The notes: a model not told the origin generated them from the letters alone. A stretch of DNA of 64,000 nucleotides from Streptomyces sp. CB01635 (GCF_002803065.1 NZ_NNBL01000002.1:731445-795444); one strand, 5' to 3'. Counted from the first letter of the stretch, positions 24,761 to 33,216 are shown. Numbers and translations are program-made.

Positions 24761-25692
24761 GCGCGGGACGCCTCCTCACGGAACAGCGACGACACCACGC
24801 GCAGCGCGAACGTCGCGATGATGATCGAGCCGATGACGACCAGGACGCCGGCGGCCGACGCGAGGCCGTTCTCGTGGGCCTGGTAGAAGCTCTGGTAGAC
24901 GGTGTACGGCAGGTTGGCGGTGCCGAGGCCGCCCGAGGTGATCGTGAAGACGGCGTCGAAGTTCTGCACGATGTACACCGAGCCCAGCAGGGCGCCCAGT
25001 TCGAGGTAGCGGCGCAGGTGGGGCAGCGTCAGATACCGGAAGACCTGCCAGTTGCCCGCGCCGTCCATCCGGGCCGCCTCGATCAGTTCGGGGGAGCGCG
25101 ACTGCAGGCCCGCGAGCAGGATCAGCATCATGAACGGCGTCCACTGCCACACCAGGGCCGTCTCGACGGCGAGCAGCGGGGTGTTGGAGATCCAGTCGGG
25201 CTGAGGGCCGCCGACGTAGTGCAGCAGGCCGTTGAGGAGCCCGTACTCGGGGTTGTACAGGACGTGCTTCCACAGCAGCGCGGCGGCGACGGGGACCAGC
25301 AGGAACGGCGCGATGAGGAGCGTGCGCACGAGGCCGCGGCCGCGGAACTTCCGGTCGAGGAGCAGCGCGAGGCCGAGTCCGACGACCAGGCTCACGACGA
25401 CGACGGTCGCCGTCAGCAGGATCGTCGTCAGGACGGACTTGCGCAGGTCCGGGTCGGTGAGCACCTCGCTGTAGTTGGCGAACCAGGCGAAGCGGCGGGC
25501 GTCCGGATACAGGGCGTTCCAGTCGAAGAACGAGATCACCAGCGTCGCCACGAAGGGCAGCTGGGTCACCACGATCATGAACACGAGGGCGGGCAGGAGC
25601 GGGGCCCTGGTGGCCCAGGCGCGCAGCCGGCCGGGGGACTTGGCGGTGCCCACGCGCGCGTGGGCGACGGGAACGGTCGTGGTCGCGGTCAT
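24757..25692 (-). CDS. Carbohydrate ABC transporter permease (MalF type)
   Basis: A 311-residue inner-membrane permease with six spans, the first at about 34-56 (LLPALVFMIVVTQLPFVATLVISFF). The EAA loop is ELIEAARMDGAGNWQVFRYLTLPHLRR (about 205-232). The WQWTPFMMLILLAGLQ segment is typical of polyol/sugar CUT1 transporters of the SmoF/MtlF kind. The start ATG at 25692 overlaps the stop of the binding-protein gene. Confidence 0.93.
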   Translation of the reverse strand: MTATTTVPVAHARVGTAKSPGRLRAWATRAPLLPALVFMIVVTQLPFVATLVISFFDWNALYPDARRFAWFANYSEVLTDPDLRKSVLTTILLTATVVVVSLVVGLGLALLLDRKFRGRGLVRTLLIAPFLLVPVAAALLWKHVLYNPEYGLLNGLLHYVGGPQPDWISNTPLLAVETALVWQWTPFMMLILLAGLQSRSPELIEAARMDGAGNWQVFRYLTLPHLRRYLELGALLGSVYIVQNFDAVFTITSGGLGTANLPYTVYQSFYQAHENGLASAAGVLVVIGSIIIATFALRVVSSLFREEASRA

Positions 25693-27059
25693 CGTCCCTC
25701 GTACTCCTTCGCGATCTCGTCGGCGAGCTTCTGGGACTTGTTCAGGGCCGTGTCGACCGACTGGCGTCCGGCGATGGCCGCGCTGATCTCCTGCGAGACC
25801 TTGGTGCCGAGATCGGTGAACTCGGGGATGCCGACGAACTGGATGCCGGGCGCGGGTCGCGGCTGGACGCCCGGGTCGCGGGGGCGCGCCCCTTCGATGG
25901 CCGCGCGCGTCACGTCCTGGAAGGCGGCGGCCTCCTTGCGGTACTCCGGGTTGGTGTACGTCGAGGCGCGCTTGCCGGCCGGCACGTTCGACCAGCCGAT
26001 CTCCTTGCCGACCAGGTTCTCGTAGCCCTTGCCCGACGCCCAGGAGACGAACTTCCACGCCTTGTCGGGATTGCGCGAGGCGTTCTGCACGCCCCAGGCC
26101 CAGGTGTAGAGCCAGCCCGAGCTCTCCGTCCTCTCGACCGGCGCGGGTACGTAGCCGATCTTGCCCTTGACCGGGGACTTCGCCGACTCGAGCGAACCGG
26201 CGGCGGCCGTGGCGTCGTACCACATGGCGGTCTTGCCCTGGGTGAGGTTGTTGAGGCACTCCGCGTAGCCGGACTGGGCCGCTCCGGACTCGCCGTGCTT
26301 GCGGACGAGGTCCACGTAGAAACGGGTCGCCTTCTCGAATCCGGGCGAGGTGAGCTGCGCCTTCCAGTTCTTGTCGAACCAGGTGCCCCCGAAGGTGTTC
26401 ACCACCGTCGTCAGCGGCGCCATGAGCTCACCCCAGCCGGGCAGTCCGCGCAGGCAGATGCCCTTCATGCCGGGCTCGGCGCCGTCCGCCTTCGCGGCGA
26501 GGTCGGCGACCTGCCGCCAGGTGGGGTGCGCGGGCATGCGCAGGCCCTTCTTCGCGAAGACGTCCTTGCGGTACATGAGGAAGGAGGACTCGCCGTAGAA
26601 CGGCTGGCCGTAGAGCTTCCCGTCGTCCCCGGTGAGCGACTCGCGCATCGGCTTGAGGATGTCCCGCTCGTCGTACGCGGTGTCCTTGCGCGCGTACGAA
26701 CCCAGCTCGTGCAGCCAGCCGTTGCGGGCGTAGATGGGGATCTCGTAGTTGCTCAGCGTCGCGACGTCGTACTGGCCCGCCTGGTTGGCGAAGTCCTGGC
26801 TGATCTTGTCGCGGACGTCGTTCTCCGGCAGGACGGTGAAGTTGACCTTGATGCCGGTCTCCTTGGTGAAGTGCGCGGCGGTCAGCTTCTGCAACTCGGT
26901 CATCTGCGGGTTGTTCACCATCAGGACGTTGATGGAGTCACCGCCCGAGCCGGTCCCGCCGGCACCGGCCCAGCAGCCGGAGAGCAGCGGGGCGAGCAGC
27001 GTCCCTGCGGCGGCCGCGGCGCACAGCGCGCGCGGCCTCCGTCGGCTCTGGGTTCGCAT
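25689..27059 (-). CDS. Extracellular sugar/polyol-binding lipoprotein (CUT1 type)
   Basis: A 456-residue lipoprotein. The signal peptide ends in the lipobox LLSGC with Cys29. The mature part is a cluster B/D solute-binding protein: INVLMVNNPQMTELQKLTAAHFTKETGIKVNFTVLPEND, QAGQYDVATLSNYEIPIYARNGWL, PFYGESSFLMYRKDVFAKKGLRMPAHPTWRQV, GKTAMWYDATAAAG and YTWAWGVQNASRNPDKAWKFVSW. These phrases fit sorbitol/mannitol-type binding proteins. It is the first transporter gene after the DeoR regulator. No ATPase gene is present in the operon; streptomycete transporters of this class share the MsiK ATPase. Confidence 0.93.
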   Translation of the reverse strand: MRTQSRRRPRALCAAAAAGTLLAPLLSGCWAGAGGTGSGGDSINVLMVNNPQMTELQKLTAAHFTKETGIKVNFTVLPENDVRDKISQDFANQAGQYDVATLSNYEIPIYARNGWLHELGSYARKDTAYDERDILKPMRESLTGDDGKLYGQPFYGESSFLMYRKDVFAKKGLRMPAHPTWRQVADLAAKADGAEPGMKGICLRGLPGWGELMAPLTTVVNTFGGTWFDKNWKAQLTSPGFEKATRFYVDLVRKHGESGAAQSGYAECLNNLTQGKTAMWYDATAAAGSLESAKSPVKGKIGYVPAPVERTESSGWLYTWAWGVQNASRNPDKAWKFVSWASGKGYENLVGKEIGWSNVPAGKRASTYTNPEYRKEAAAFQDVTRAAIEGARPRDPGVQPRPAPGIQFVGIPEFTDLGTKVSQEISAAIAGRQSVDTALNKSQKLADEIAKEYEGR

Positions 27060-27145
27060 GAATGCTCCTGAACGTATGAGGCAAATAGGGAGAAAAGGGG
27101 TACGCCGGGGTGTGCGGAACCCGTCGGCGTACGCAGGCAGGGGTG

Positions 27146-27907
27146 TCAGACGCGGATGACCTGGGGCCCCTGCAACGCATAGCGGTGAGCCTCGGACGCG
27201 GGCAGCTGCGTGCTGGTCACGATCGCCTCCAGCGAGGAGACCGGCGCGAACCGGCAGAAGCTGACCGCCCCGAACTTGGTGTGCACACCCGCGAACACCG
27301 TGCGCCGGGAGGCCCGCACGGCCTGCGCCTTGACCTCGCTGACCGCGGGGTCGGGCGTGGTCAGGCCGTGCTCGCGCGAGATGCCGTTGGCGCCGATGAA
27401 CGCCAGGTCGATCACGAACCCGGCGAGCATCTTCGTCGTCCAGTGGTCGACCGTGGCCAGGGTGCCGGACCGCACTCTGCCGCCGAGCAGCAGCACCGTC
27501 GTGTTCTCGGCCTCGGCGAGTGCGCCCGCCGTGGCCAGCGACGCGGTGACCACGGTGAGCGGCCGGTCCCGCGGCAGGGCCTCGGCGATGAGCTGGGGGG
27601 TGAACCCCTCGTCGACGAAGACGGTCTCCGCGTCCCCGAGCAGCTCGGCCGCCGCGGCGGCGATCCGGCGCTTCTCCGGGACGTGCATGGTGGTGCGGAA
27701 GGCGAGCGTCGTCTCGAAACCCGCGCTCTCCACGGGATAGGCGCCGCCGTGCGTGCGCCGCACCAGGCCGTGGTCCTCCAGGGCCCGCAGGTCGCGCCGT
27801 ACGGTCTCCTTCGCGACGCCGAGTCGGGCCGCGAGCACGGTGACGTCGACGGAGCCGCTGCGGCGTGCGGCGCGCACGATCTCCCGCTGGCGTTCCTCCG
27901 CGCTCAT
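27146..27907 (-). CDS. DeoR family regulator of the polyol operon
   Basis: A 253-residue regulator. The N-terminal DeoR helix-turn-helix is at about 3-58 (EERQREIVRAARRSGSVDVTVLAARLGVAKETVRRDLRALEDHGLVRRTHGGAYPV). The C-terminal sugar-phosphate sensing domain (about 75-230) contains IAAAAAELLGDAETVFVDEGFTPQLIAEALP, LLLGGRVRSGTLATVD, DLAFIGANGISREHGLTTPDPAVSEVKAQAV, as in the DeoR/GlpR family. The ATG at 27907 sits 8 nt after AGAGAGG; a GTG at 27916 would overlap that site. It is followed by the transporter genes on the same strand (86 nt), so it is the likely local repressor. Confidence 0.9.
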   Translation of the reverse strand: MSAEERQREIVRAARRSGSVDVTVLAARLGVAKETVRRDLRALEDHGLVRRTHGGAYPVESAGFETTLAFRTTMHVPEKRRIAAAAAELLGDAETVFVDEGFTPQLIAEALPRDRPLTVVTASLATAGALAEAENTTVLLLGGRVRSGTLATVDHWTTKMLAGFVIDLAFIGANGISREHGLTTPDPAVSEVKAQAVRASRRTVFAGVHTKFGAVSFCRFAPVSSLEAIVTSTQLPASEAHRYALQGPQVIRV

Positions 27908-27916
27908 GCTGTGCAC

Positions 27917-28346
27917 CTCTCTGTGCGGTCCTTGCTGTGCTGTCCGGACCGTGCGGTCCCTGTTGTGCGTTCCGGGCCGGGTGTGCCCGGTGACCGGTCC
28001 GCCGCCCGTTCGGGCCCGTGCGGTGACTCTGGGAAATTTGTACAGCGGGCCCGCGGCTGTGACCAGGTTCGTTACCGGTCCGATGCTGCCCGTCTGTGCC
28101 CGTTCACACAGGCACCTGCCCGCCTCGGACCTGGGGCGGCGCGCGGAAGCGGGCAGGACGATGCCCGTTCGGGGGGCCGCGGCAGCCCGTTCGCTGCCCG
28201 CCTGCCCCGCTCGCTTTGCGTCAAGGAGCGCCGAGAAGGCGTCAACAGTGCGTCATCGGCGGGGCCGGAGAGGGGACAGGCGGGCATAACGTCCTTGCCG
28301 GAGCACTCTTCCGTCAGCACGCTTTCCTCGCCACCCAGGAGCAGCC
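27917..28346. other. 430-bp divergent intergenic region with a 28-bp tandem repeat
   Basis: Two imperfect 28-bp units lie head to tail at 27923-27950 and 27951-27978 (both start GTGCGGTCC and end CCGGACC or CCGGGCC; 23 of 28 bases equal). They are 16-71 nt upstream of the deoR start and could be operator or promoter parts. The remaining stretch to 28346 is rich in CCCGTTC/GCCCG motifs but shows no gene, tRNA or clear terminator. The only good ribosome site is AGGAG before the gene at 28347. Confidence 0.5.
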
Positions 28347-28649
28347 GTGAACGACCGCATCGAAGCCGACGACGCCGAACCCTGCGAACCCACCCCGGCC
28401 GGGCCCCTGTTCGTCCCCGTCCGGCCGGGACCCGGGACCTGCGCGACCCGCCTCTTCCGCACCGCGCGCGGCGGCCGCACCGCCGTCGGCTTCACCAGCG
28501 AGCGTCTCCTCGTCGACCTGCTCGGGCCCGGGCAGCCGTGGATCCGGCTCGCCGAACCCGCCCTGCGGGCCCTCACGGGACCGGTGGGCGTCACCGAGCT
28601 CACCGTCGACCCGAGCCCGGCGCCCGCGCCCGCCGGCCACCGCGGCTGA
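28347..28649 (+). CDS. SAV_915-like small protein
   Basis: A 100-residue protein with GTG start after AGGAG. The core GPLFVPVRPGPGTCATRLFRTARGGRTAVGFTSERLLVDLLGPGQPWIRLAEPALRALTGPVGVTELTVDP resembles the SseB/SAV_915 family: a small alpha/beta fold with xxFVPV at the first strand and VGFTS before a helix. No biochemical role is established for it. Its stop is 13 nt before the lysA paralogue on the same strand, so the two probably form an operon. Confidence 0.75.
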   Translation: MNDRIEADDAEPCEPTPAGPLFVPVRPGPGTCATRLFRTARGGRTAVGFTSERLLVDLLGPGQPWIRLAEPALRALTGPVGVTELTVDPSPAPAPAGHRG

Positions 28650-28662
28650 GGGGCCCGTCCAC

Positions 28663-30003
28663 ATGGCCGTCACGACCGTAGTCGCCGCGATCTTGGCGCA
28701 GTCGCCCGACGATCTCTCCGTCTGGCCCGCCACCACCGTCCGGGGCCCGCACGGCGACCCGACCGTCTCCGGGGTCGAACTCGTCGACGTGGCCGAGCAG
28801 TTCGGCACGCCCGTCCACGTACTCGACGAGACGGACGTGCGTGAACGCTGCCGCACCTACCGCAGCGCCTTCCCCGGCGCCGACGTCCTCTACGCGGCCA
28901 AGGCCTTCCTGTGCCGCGCGATGGTCCACTGGGTCCACGAGGAGGGCCTCGGGCTCGACGTGTGCTCGGCGGGCGAGCTGGAACTCGCCGTCATCGCGGG
29001 CCTGCCGCCCGAGCGGATCGTCTTCCACGGCAACGCGAAGAGCCCCGACGACCTGCGCGCGGCCCTGCGGCACGGCGTGGGGCGCATCGTCGTCGACTCG
29101 ACCTCCGAGATCGCACGCCTCGCCGCGTACGTCCCCCGAGGCACCCGGCAGCGCGTCATGGCCCGCGTCGTGCCGGGCGTCGCCGCGGGCGGGCACGCCG
29201 CGAGCCGCACCGGGACGGACGACCAGAAGTCCGGCCTGTCCATCGCGGACGGCTCCGCGATGCACGCCGTGACCCGCCTCGTCGAGCAGCCGGGGCTCGA
29301 ACTGACCGGACTGCACTGCCACATCGGCTCGCAGATCGACACCGTGAAGCCGTACGTCGTCGCCGTGCGGCACCTCGTCGGCCTGATGGCCCGCATCCGC
29401 GACCGGCACGGGATCACGCTGCCCGAGCTCGACATCGGCGGCGGCCACGCGGTCGCCCACCGGCCCGGCGAGCACCCGCTCGACGTACCGGAGCTGGCCC
29501 GCCGCGTGCGCCGCGAACTCGCCGACGCCTGCGCCCAGTCGGACCTTCCCGTGCCGCGCCTCGCCGTCGAGCCGGGCCGGGCCGTCGTCGCCCGCGCGGG
29601 CGTGGCCCTGTACCGGGTGCTCGCCGTGCAGCGCACCGGCGCCCGCGTCTTCGTCGCCGTCGACGGAGGCATGAGCGACAACCCACGGCCCGCGCTCCAC
29701 GGCGTCCGCTACGCGGCCCGCCTCGTCGGCAGGCGCTCCACGGCGGCCACGCGCCCCGTCACGGTCGTCGGCCGGCGCTGCGAGGCGGGCGATGTCCTCG
29801 CCTCGGACGTGCCGCTGCCGGACGACGTACGGCCCGGGGACCTCCTCGCCGTGCCCGTGGCGGGCGCCTACCAGCTGTCGACGGCGTCCGGCCACCACCT
29901 GGTGGGACGGCCGCCCGTCGTCGCCGTGGCGGACGGGCGGGCCAGGCTCCTGGTGCGCCGCGAGTCGGCCGAGGACCTCAGGAGCCGTGACACAGGGCTC
30001 TGA
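28663..30003 (+). CDS. lysA: Diaminopimelate decarboxylase (LysA) or close paralogue
   Basis: A 446-residue fold-type III PLP decarboxylase. Seen are YAAKAF with PLP Lys80, HGNAKSPDDL, HCHIGSQID, DIGGGHAV, the phosphate-binding VEPGRAVVARAG and, at the subunit-shared active site, RRCEAGDVLASDV, which holds the catalytic Cys-Glu-x-x-Asp. VDGGMSDNPRPALHG matches DAP decarboxylases rather than ornithine enzymes. It converts meso-diaminopimelate to lysine. HA instead of the common GLG in the glycine loop and the absence of argS/hom neighbours suggest a second copy rather than the housekeeping lysA. It sits behind the SAV_915-like gene and converges with udh, whose stop is 9 nt away. Confidence 0.85.
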   Translation: MAVTTVVAAILAQSPDDLSVWPATTVRGPHGDPTVSGVELVDVAEQFGTPVHVLDETDVRERCRTYRSAFPGADVLYAAKAFLCRAMVHWVHEEGLGLDVCSAGELELAVIAGLPPERIVFHGNAKSPDDLRAALRHGVGRIVVDSTSEIARLAAYVPRGTRQRVMARVVPGVAAGGHAASRTGTDDQKSGLSIADGSAMHAVTRLVEQPGLELTGLHCHIGSQIDTVKPYVVAVRHLVGLMARIRDRHGITLPELDIGGGHAVAHRPGEHPLDVPELARRVRRELADACAQSDLPVPRLAVEPGRAVVARAGVALYRVLAVQRTGARVFVAVDGGMSDNPRPALHGVRYAARLVGRRSTAATRPVTVVGRRCEAGDVLASDVPLPDDVRPGDLLAVPVAGAYQLSTASGHHLVGRPPVVAVADGRARLLVRRESAEDLRSRDTGL

Positions 30004-30012
30004 ACCGCCGCC

Positions 30013-30822
30013 TCAGTACGGCCAGACGGGCGGGTTCGTCACGAAGTGACCGCCCATCCGCGTGTGGTCGGGGTTGGCCGGGTCCAGCTCGCCGAACTCG
30101 GCGATCAGCTTCTCGGCGTACTGCTCCGAGTCGTCCTGCGGCTCGTAACCGAGTGCCCGCGCGGACGACAGGTCCCACCACACGCGCGTGTTGTCGGACG
30201 AGCCGTAGACGACTGTGTGCCCGACGCCCTCGGCCCTGATCGCCGCGTCGAAGAGCCTCGCGCCGTCGCCCGGGCTCAGCCACACCGACATCATGCGTAC
30301 GTTCGTCGGCTCCATGAAGCACGAGCCGATGCGCACGGACACGGTCTCCTGGCCGAACTTGTCCCAGTAGAACTGCGCGAGGTCCTCGCCGAACGACTTG
30401 GACAGGCCGTAGTAGGTGTCGGGGCGGCGGGGCGTGTCGACGGGAACGCGGGGGTCGCCGTCCGCGGGGCGCGGCGTATAGCCGATCGCGTGGTTCGACG
30501 AGGCGAACACGATGCGGCGCACGCCTTCCTCGCGCGCGGCCTCGTAGAGGTTGTAGAGCCCTTCGATGTTCGCCTTGAGGATCTTGTCGAAGCTGGACTC
30601 CAGGGAGATGCCCGCGAGATGGATGATCGCGTCGACGCCGCGCACGGCCTCGCGCAGGGCGTCCCGGTCGGCGAGGTCGGCCGTGATCGCGTCCGGCTCG
30701 CCCTCGATCGGGCGGGCGTCGAGGAGGCGCAGCTCGTAACCGTAGGCCGGAAGCAGTCCGCGCATCAGGGTGCCGAGGCCGCCGGCGGCTCCGGTGAGCA
30801 GGACGGTGCGGGGAGCGGGCAT
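30013..30822 (-). CDS. udh: NAD-dependent uronate dehydrogenase-like SDR
   Basis: A 269-residue extended-type short-chain dehydrogenase. The NAD site is VLLTGAAGGLGTLMR (7-21) with LRLLDARP (Asp35 region selecting NAD); the substrate site has HLAGISLESSFDKILKANI, FASSNHAIGY and catalytic YGLSK (Tyr138, Lys142). These phrases and the length of about 265-275 are those of uronate dehydrogenases, which oxidise D-glucuronate or D-galacturonate to the aldaro-lactone. The ATG at 30822 follows GAGGAG. It is divergent from kdgD, a later enzyme of the same route, which supports the call. Confidence 0.88.
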   Translation of the reverse strand: MPAPRTVLLTGAAGGLGTLMRGLLPAYGYELRLLDARPIEGEPDAITADLADRDALREAVRGVDAIIHLAGISLESSFDKILKANIEGLYNLYEAAREEGVRRIVFASSNHAIGYTPRPADGDPRVPVDTPRRPDTYYGLSKSFGEDLAQFYWDKFGQETVSVRIGSCFMEPTNVRMMSVWLSPGDGARLFDAAIRAEGVGHTVVYGSSDNTRVWWDLSSARALGYEPQDDSEQYAEKLIAEFGELDPANPDHTRMGGHFVTNPPVWPY

Positions 30823-30885
30823 GCGGAGTCTCCTCGAATAGTCAGACAGATGGCCGCATTCATGCACGGCATTCACATCTATGGA

Positions 30886-30917
30886 CACGCTAAAGATTGC
30901 CGCAGGGCGTAGTCAAG
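30886..30917 (-). promoter_or_regulatory. Minus-strand promoter of udh
   Basis: Read on the minus strand: -35 TTGACT (30916-30911), a 17-nt spacer containing GCCCTG, and -10 TTAGCG (30893-30888) followed by TG. It is the mirror image in design of the kdgD promoter at 30966-30996. ATAGATGTGAAT follows at 30882-30871, near the expected transcript start. Confidence 0.65.
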
Positions 30918-30956
30918 TCTCCCGCGGAGGCTGGAAATCCGCTGCCAGGATGCGAG

Positions 30957-31023
30957 TTAGCGTGCTTGACCCGCGCCCTGGGGGCGGATTAGCGTGAGCG
31001 AGTTCAGAAATATAGACGCAAAT
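30957..31023 (+). promoter_or_regulatory. Plus-strand promoter of kdgD and downstream element
   Basis: -35 TTGACC (30966-30971), 17-nt spacer containing GCCCTG, -10 TTAGCG (30989-30994) followed by TG. A further TTAGCGTG stands at 30957-30964 directly before the -35. ATAGACGCAAAT (31012-31023) resembles ATAGATGTGAAT of the udh side (9 of 12 bases), a possible shared regulator site. Confidence 0.65.
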
Positions 31024-31051
31024 CAGAACCGTGCACGCCAAGGGAGAGCCC

Positions 31052-32002
31052 GTGACGTCAGCCCCTCTCGCCGCTCGACTCAGCATCCCCAGCGGGCCGC
31101 TGTTCTTCCCGGTCACCGCCTTCGGATCCGACGGCACCCTCGACCTCGACACCTTCCGCACCCATGTGCGCCAGGGCGTCGAGGCAGGGGCCGCCGCGGT
31201 CTTCGCGTGCTGCGGGACGGGCGAGTTCCACTCCCTGACCCCTGAGGAGTTCCAGGCGTGCGTGGCCGCGGCCGTGGAGGAGACGGCGGGACGGGTGCCG
31301 GTCGTCGCGGGCGCCGGGTACGGCACGGCCCTCGCCGTGCGCTACGCGCGCCTCGCCGAGGAAGCCGGCGCCGACGGGCTCCTCGCGATGCCGCCCTACC
31401 TCGTGGTCGCCGGCCAGGAGGGCCTGCTGCGCCACTACTCGGAGCTGGCCGACGCGACCTCTCTGGAAATCATCGTCTACCAGCGCGACAACGCCGTGTT
31501 CACGCCGGCGACCGTCGTCGCCCTCGCCCGCCACCCCAAGATCCTCGGACTCAAGGACGGCCTCGGCGACCTCGACCTGCTCCAGCGCACCATCAGCGCC
31601 GTACGCGCCGAGGGACTCACCGACTTCCTCTACTTCAACGGCCTGCCCACCGCGGAACTCACCGGCCTCGCCTACCGCGGCATCGGCGTCGGCCTCTACT
31701 CGTCCGCCGTGTTCTGCTTCGCGCCCGACATCGCCCTCGCCTTCCACACGGCCCTGCGCACCGGCGACGACGCCACCGCCAACCGCCTCCTCGACGCCTT
31801 CTACCGGCCGCTCGTCGAACTCCGCAACGAGGGCCGCGGCTACGCGGTCTCCCTCGTCAAGGCCGGCGTCCGGCTCACCGGCCTCGACGTCGGCGAGGTC
31901 CGCCCGCCCCTGCACGAGCCCACCGACGACCACGTCAAGCGGCTCGCCGGCATCGTCGAGCGCGGCCGCGCGCTCCTCGCGGAGACGGGGGACCAGGCAT
32001 GA
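31052..32002 (+). CDS. kdgD: 5-dehydro-4-deoxyglucarate dehydratase
   Basis: A 316-residue DapA-superfamily TIM barrel. Seen are GTGEF (55-59) in place of GTTGE, the catalytic Tyr143 in IVYQRDN, the Schiff-base Lys168 in LGLKDGLGDLD, and YFNGLPTAE. These are the marks of 5-dehydro-4-deoxy-D-glucarate dehydratase (decarboxylating), which yields 2-oxoglutarate semialdehyde. Start GTG at 31052 follows AGGGAG; an ATG seven codons upstream has no ribosome site. The stop overlaps the next gene by ATGA. Together with udh and the semialdehyde dehydrogenase at 47963 it completes the oxidative uronate or aldarate route. Confidence 0.93.
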   Translation: MTSAPLAARLSIPSGPLFFPVTAFGSDGTLDLDTFRTHVRQGVEAGAAAVFACCGTGEFHSLTPEEFQACVAAAVEETAGRVPVVAGAGYGTALAVRYARLAEEAGADGLLAMPPYLVVAGQEGLLRHYSELADATSLEIIVYQRDNAVFTPATVVALARHPKILGLKDGLGDLDLLQRTISAVRAEGLTDFLYFNGLPTAELTGLAYRGIGVGLYSSAVFCFAPDIALAFHTALRTGDDATANRLLDAFYRPLVELRNEGRGYAVSLVKAGVRLTGLDVGEVRPPLHEPTDDHVKRLAGIVERGRALLAETGDQA

Positions 32003-33162
32003 GGGCATCCGCCTTCGTCTATCCCTGGGACGTCAACGGCGACCCCGAGGCCGCCCGTCGCATCGCGGGCCTCGGCGTCCAGCAGGCGACCCTCGCCTCC
32101 GCCTACCACTCCACCCGCGCCCTGACTCCGCGTCACCCGCGCCACCGCGTCGTCACGGCAGAACACGCCGCGGTCCTCTACCCGCCGGGCGACCGCTGGC
32201 AGGGCCGGGACCTGCGGCCGTACGAGGCGGGGGACTGGGCTCCCGGCGACGCCTTCGGGGAGGCCGCCGAGGCGCTCGCGGGCGCCGGGCTCGACGTCCA
32301 CACCTGGGTCGTCCTCGCGCACAACTCCCGTCTGGGCGCGGAACATCCGGACACCTCCGTCGTCAACGCCTACGGCGACCGCTACCCGTGGGCCCCCTGC
32401 ATCGCACAGTCCGCCACGCGCGCGTACCTCGTCGACCTGGCGGCGGAGGCGGCCGTGCGGCCCGGCGCGCAGGGCACCGAACTCGAATCCCTCGGCTGGT
32501 ACGGGCTCGCGCATCTGCACGCCCACGACAAGACCGCGGGCGTCGGCCTCGGCGACGCGGGCCAGTACCTGATGTCGCTCTGCTTCTGCCCGTCGTGCCG
32601 CGACGGATACGGCCGACAAGGGCTGGACGCCGCGAAGCTGGCGGGTGACGTCCGGCACGCGCTGGAGCCTCTGTGGCGCGGGAACGGCACCCCGGACGGC
32701 GGCTGGGAGGCGGTGGAGAAGTTGCTCGGGGCGCGCACGGCGGCGGGCGCGCGCGCTTGGCGTGACAGCGTCGCCCGCAGCCTTCAGGAGGAAGCCGTCG
32801 CCGCGGTCCGCGCGCAGGCCCCGGACGGGTTCCGGATCCTGCTGCACGCCGACCCGGCGTCGTACCACTGCGGGGCGAACGCGGGCGTGGACCCGGCGCA
32901 CATCCTCGCCGTCGCGGACGGGGTGGTCGTGCCGTGCACCGGCGGCGCGGAGCTGATAGCCCCCTTTGCCGCTCAGGGCAGGGGAGTTGTGGCGGCCAAC
33001 CTCACCGTGGTCGCCGGGATGGGCGGGAGCCCCGCCACGCTCGCCGCCGACGCCCGGCACGCGGCCGGACTGGGTGCGAACGAACTGCGGCTCTATCATG
33101 CGGGGCTGGCGGCGGACAGCGATCTGAAGCTGATCGCGGAGGGCCTGTCGGACCTCGCCTGA
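31999..33162 (+). CDS. Orphan protein coupled to kdgD, TIM-barrel glycoside-hydrolase-like features
   Basis: A 387-residue cytoplasmic protein whose start overlaps the kdgD stop (ATGA). No family is recognised with certainty. The opening MRASAFVYPWDVNGDPEAARRIAGLGVQQATLASAYHS looks like the first strand and helix of a TIM barrel. ELESLGWYGLAHLHAHDK (161-178) carries acidic residues on a strand end plus three histidines. CFCPSC (195-200) followed by RDGYGRQGL resembles the small Cys cluster in GH42-like hydrolases. RILLHADPASYH and ELRLYHAGLAADS close the barrel. The coupling suggests a role in supplying or processing the uronate, for example as a hydrolase; this is inference. Confidence 0.75.
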   Translation: MRASAFVYPWDVNGDPEAARRIAGLGVQQATLASAYHSTRALTPRHPRHRVVTAEHAAVLYPPGDRWQGRDLRPYEAGDWAPGDAFGEAAEALAGAGLDVHTWVVLAHNSRLGAEHPDTSVVNAYGDRYPWAPCIAQSATRAYLVDLAAEAAVRPGAQGTELESLGWYGLAHLHAHDKTAGVGLGDAGQYLMSLCFCPSCRDGYGRQGLDAAKLAGDVRHALEPLWRGNGTPDGGWEAVEKLLGARTAAGARAWRDSVARSLQEEAVAAVRAQAPDGFRILLHADPASYHCGANAGVDPAHILAVADGVVVPCTGGAELIAPFAAQGRGVVAANLTVVAGMGGSPATLAADARHAAGLGANELRLYHAGLAADSDLKLIAEGLSDLA

Positions 33163-33216
33163 AAGCGGTTACCATCCGCGCACCACAATCGACGCTTCCT
33201 ACGGAGGGGACACGAG

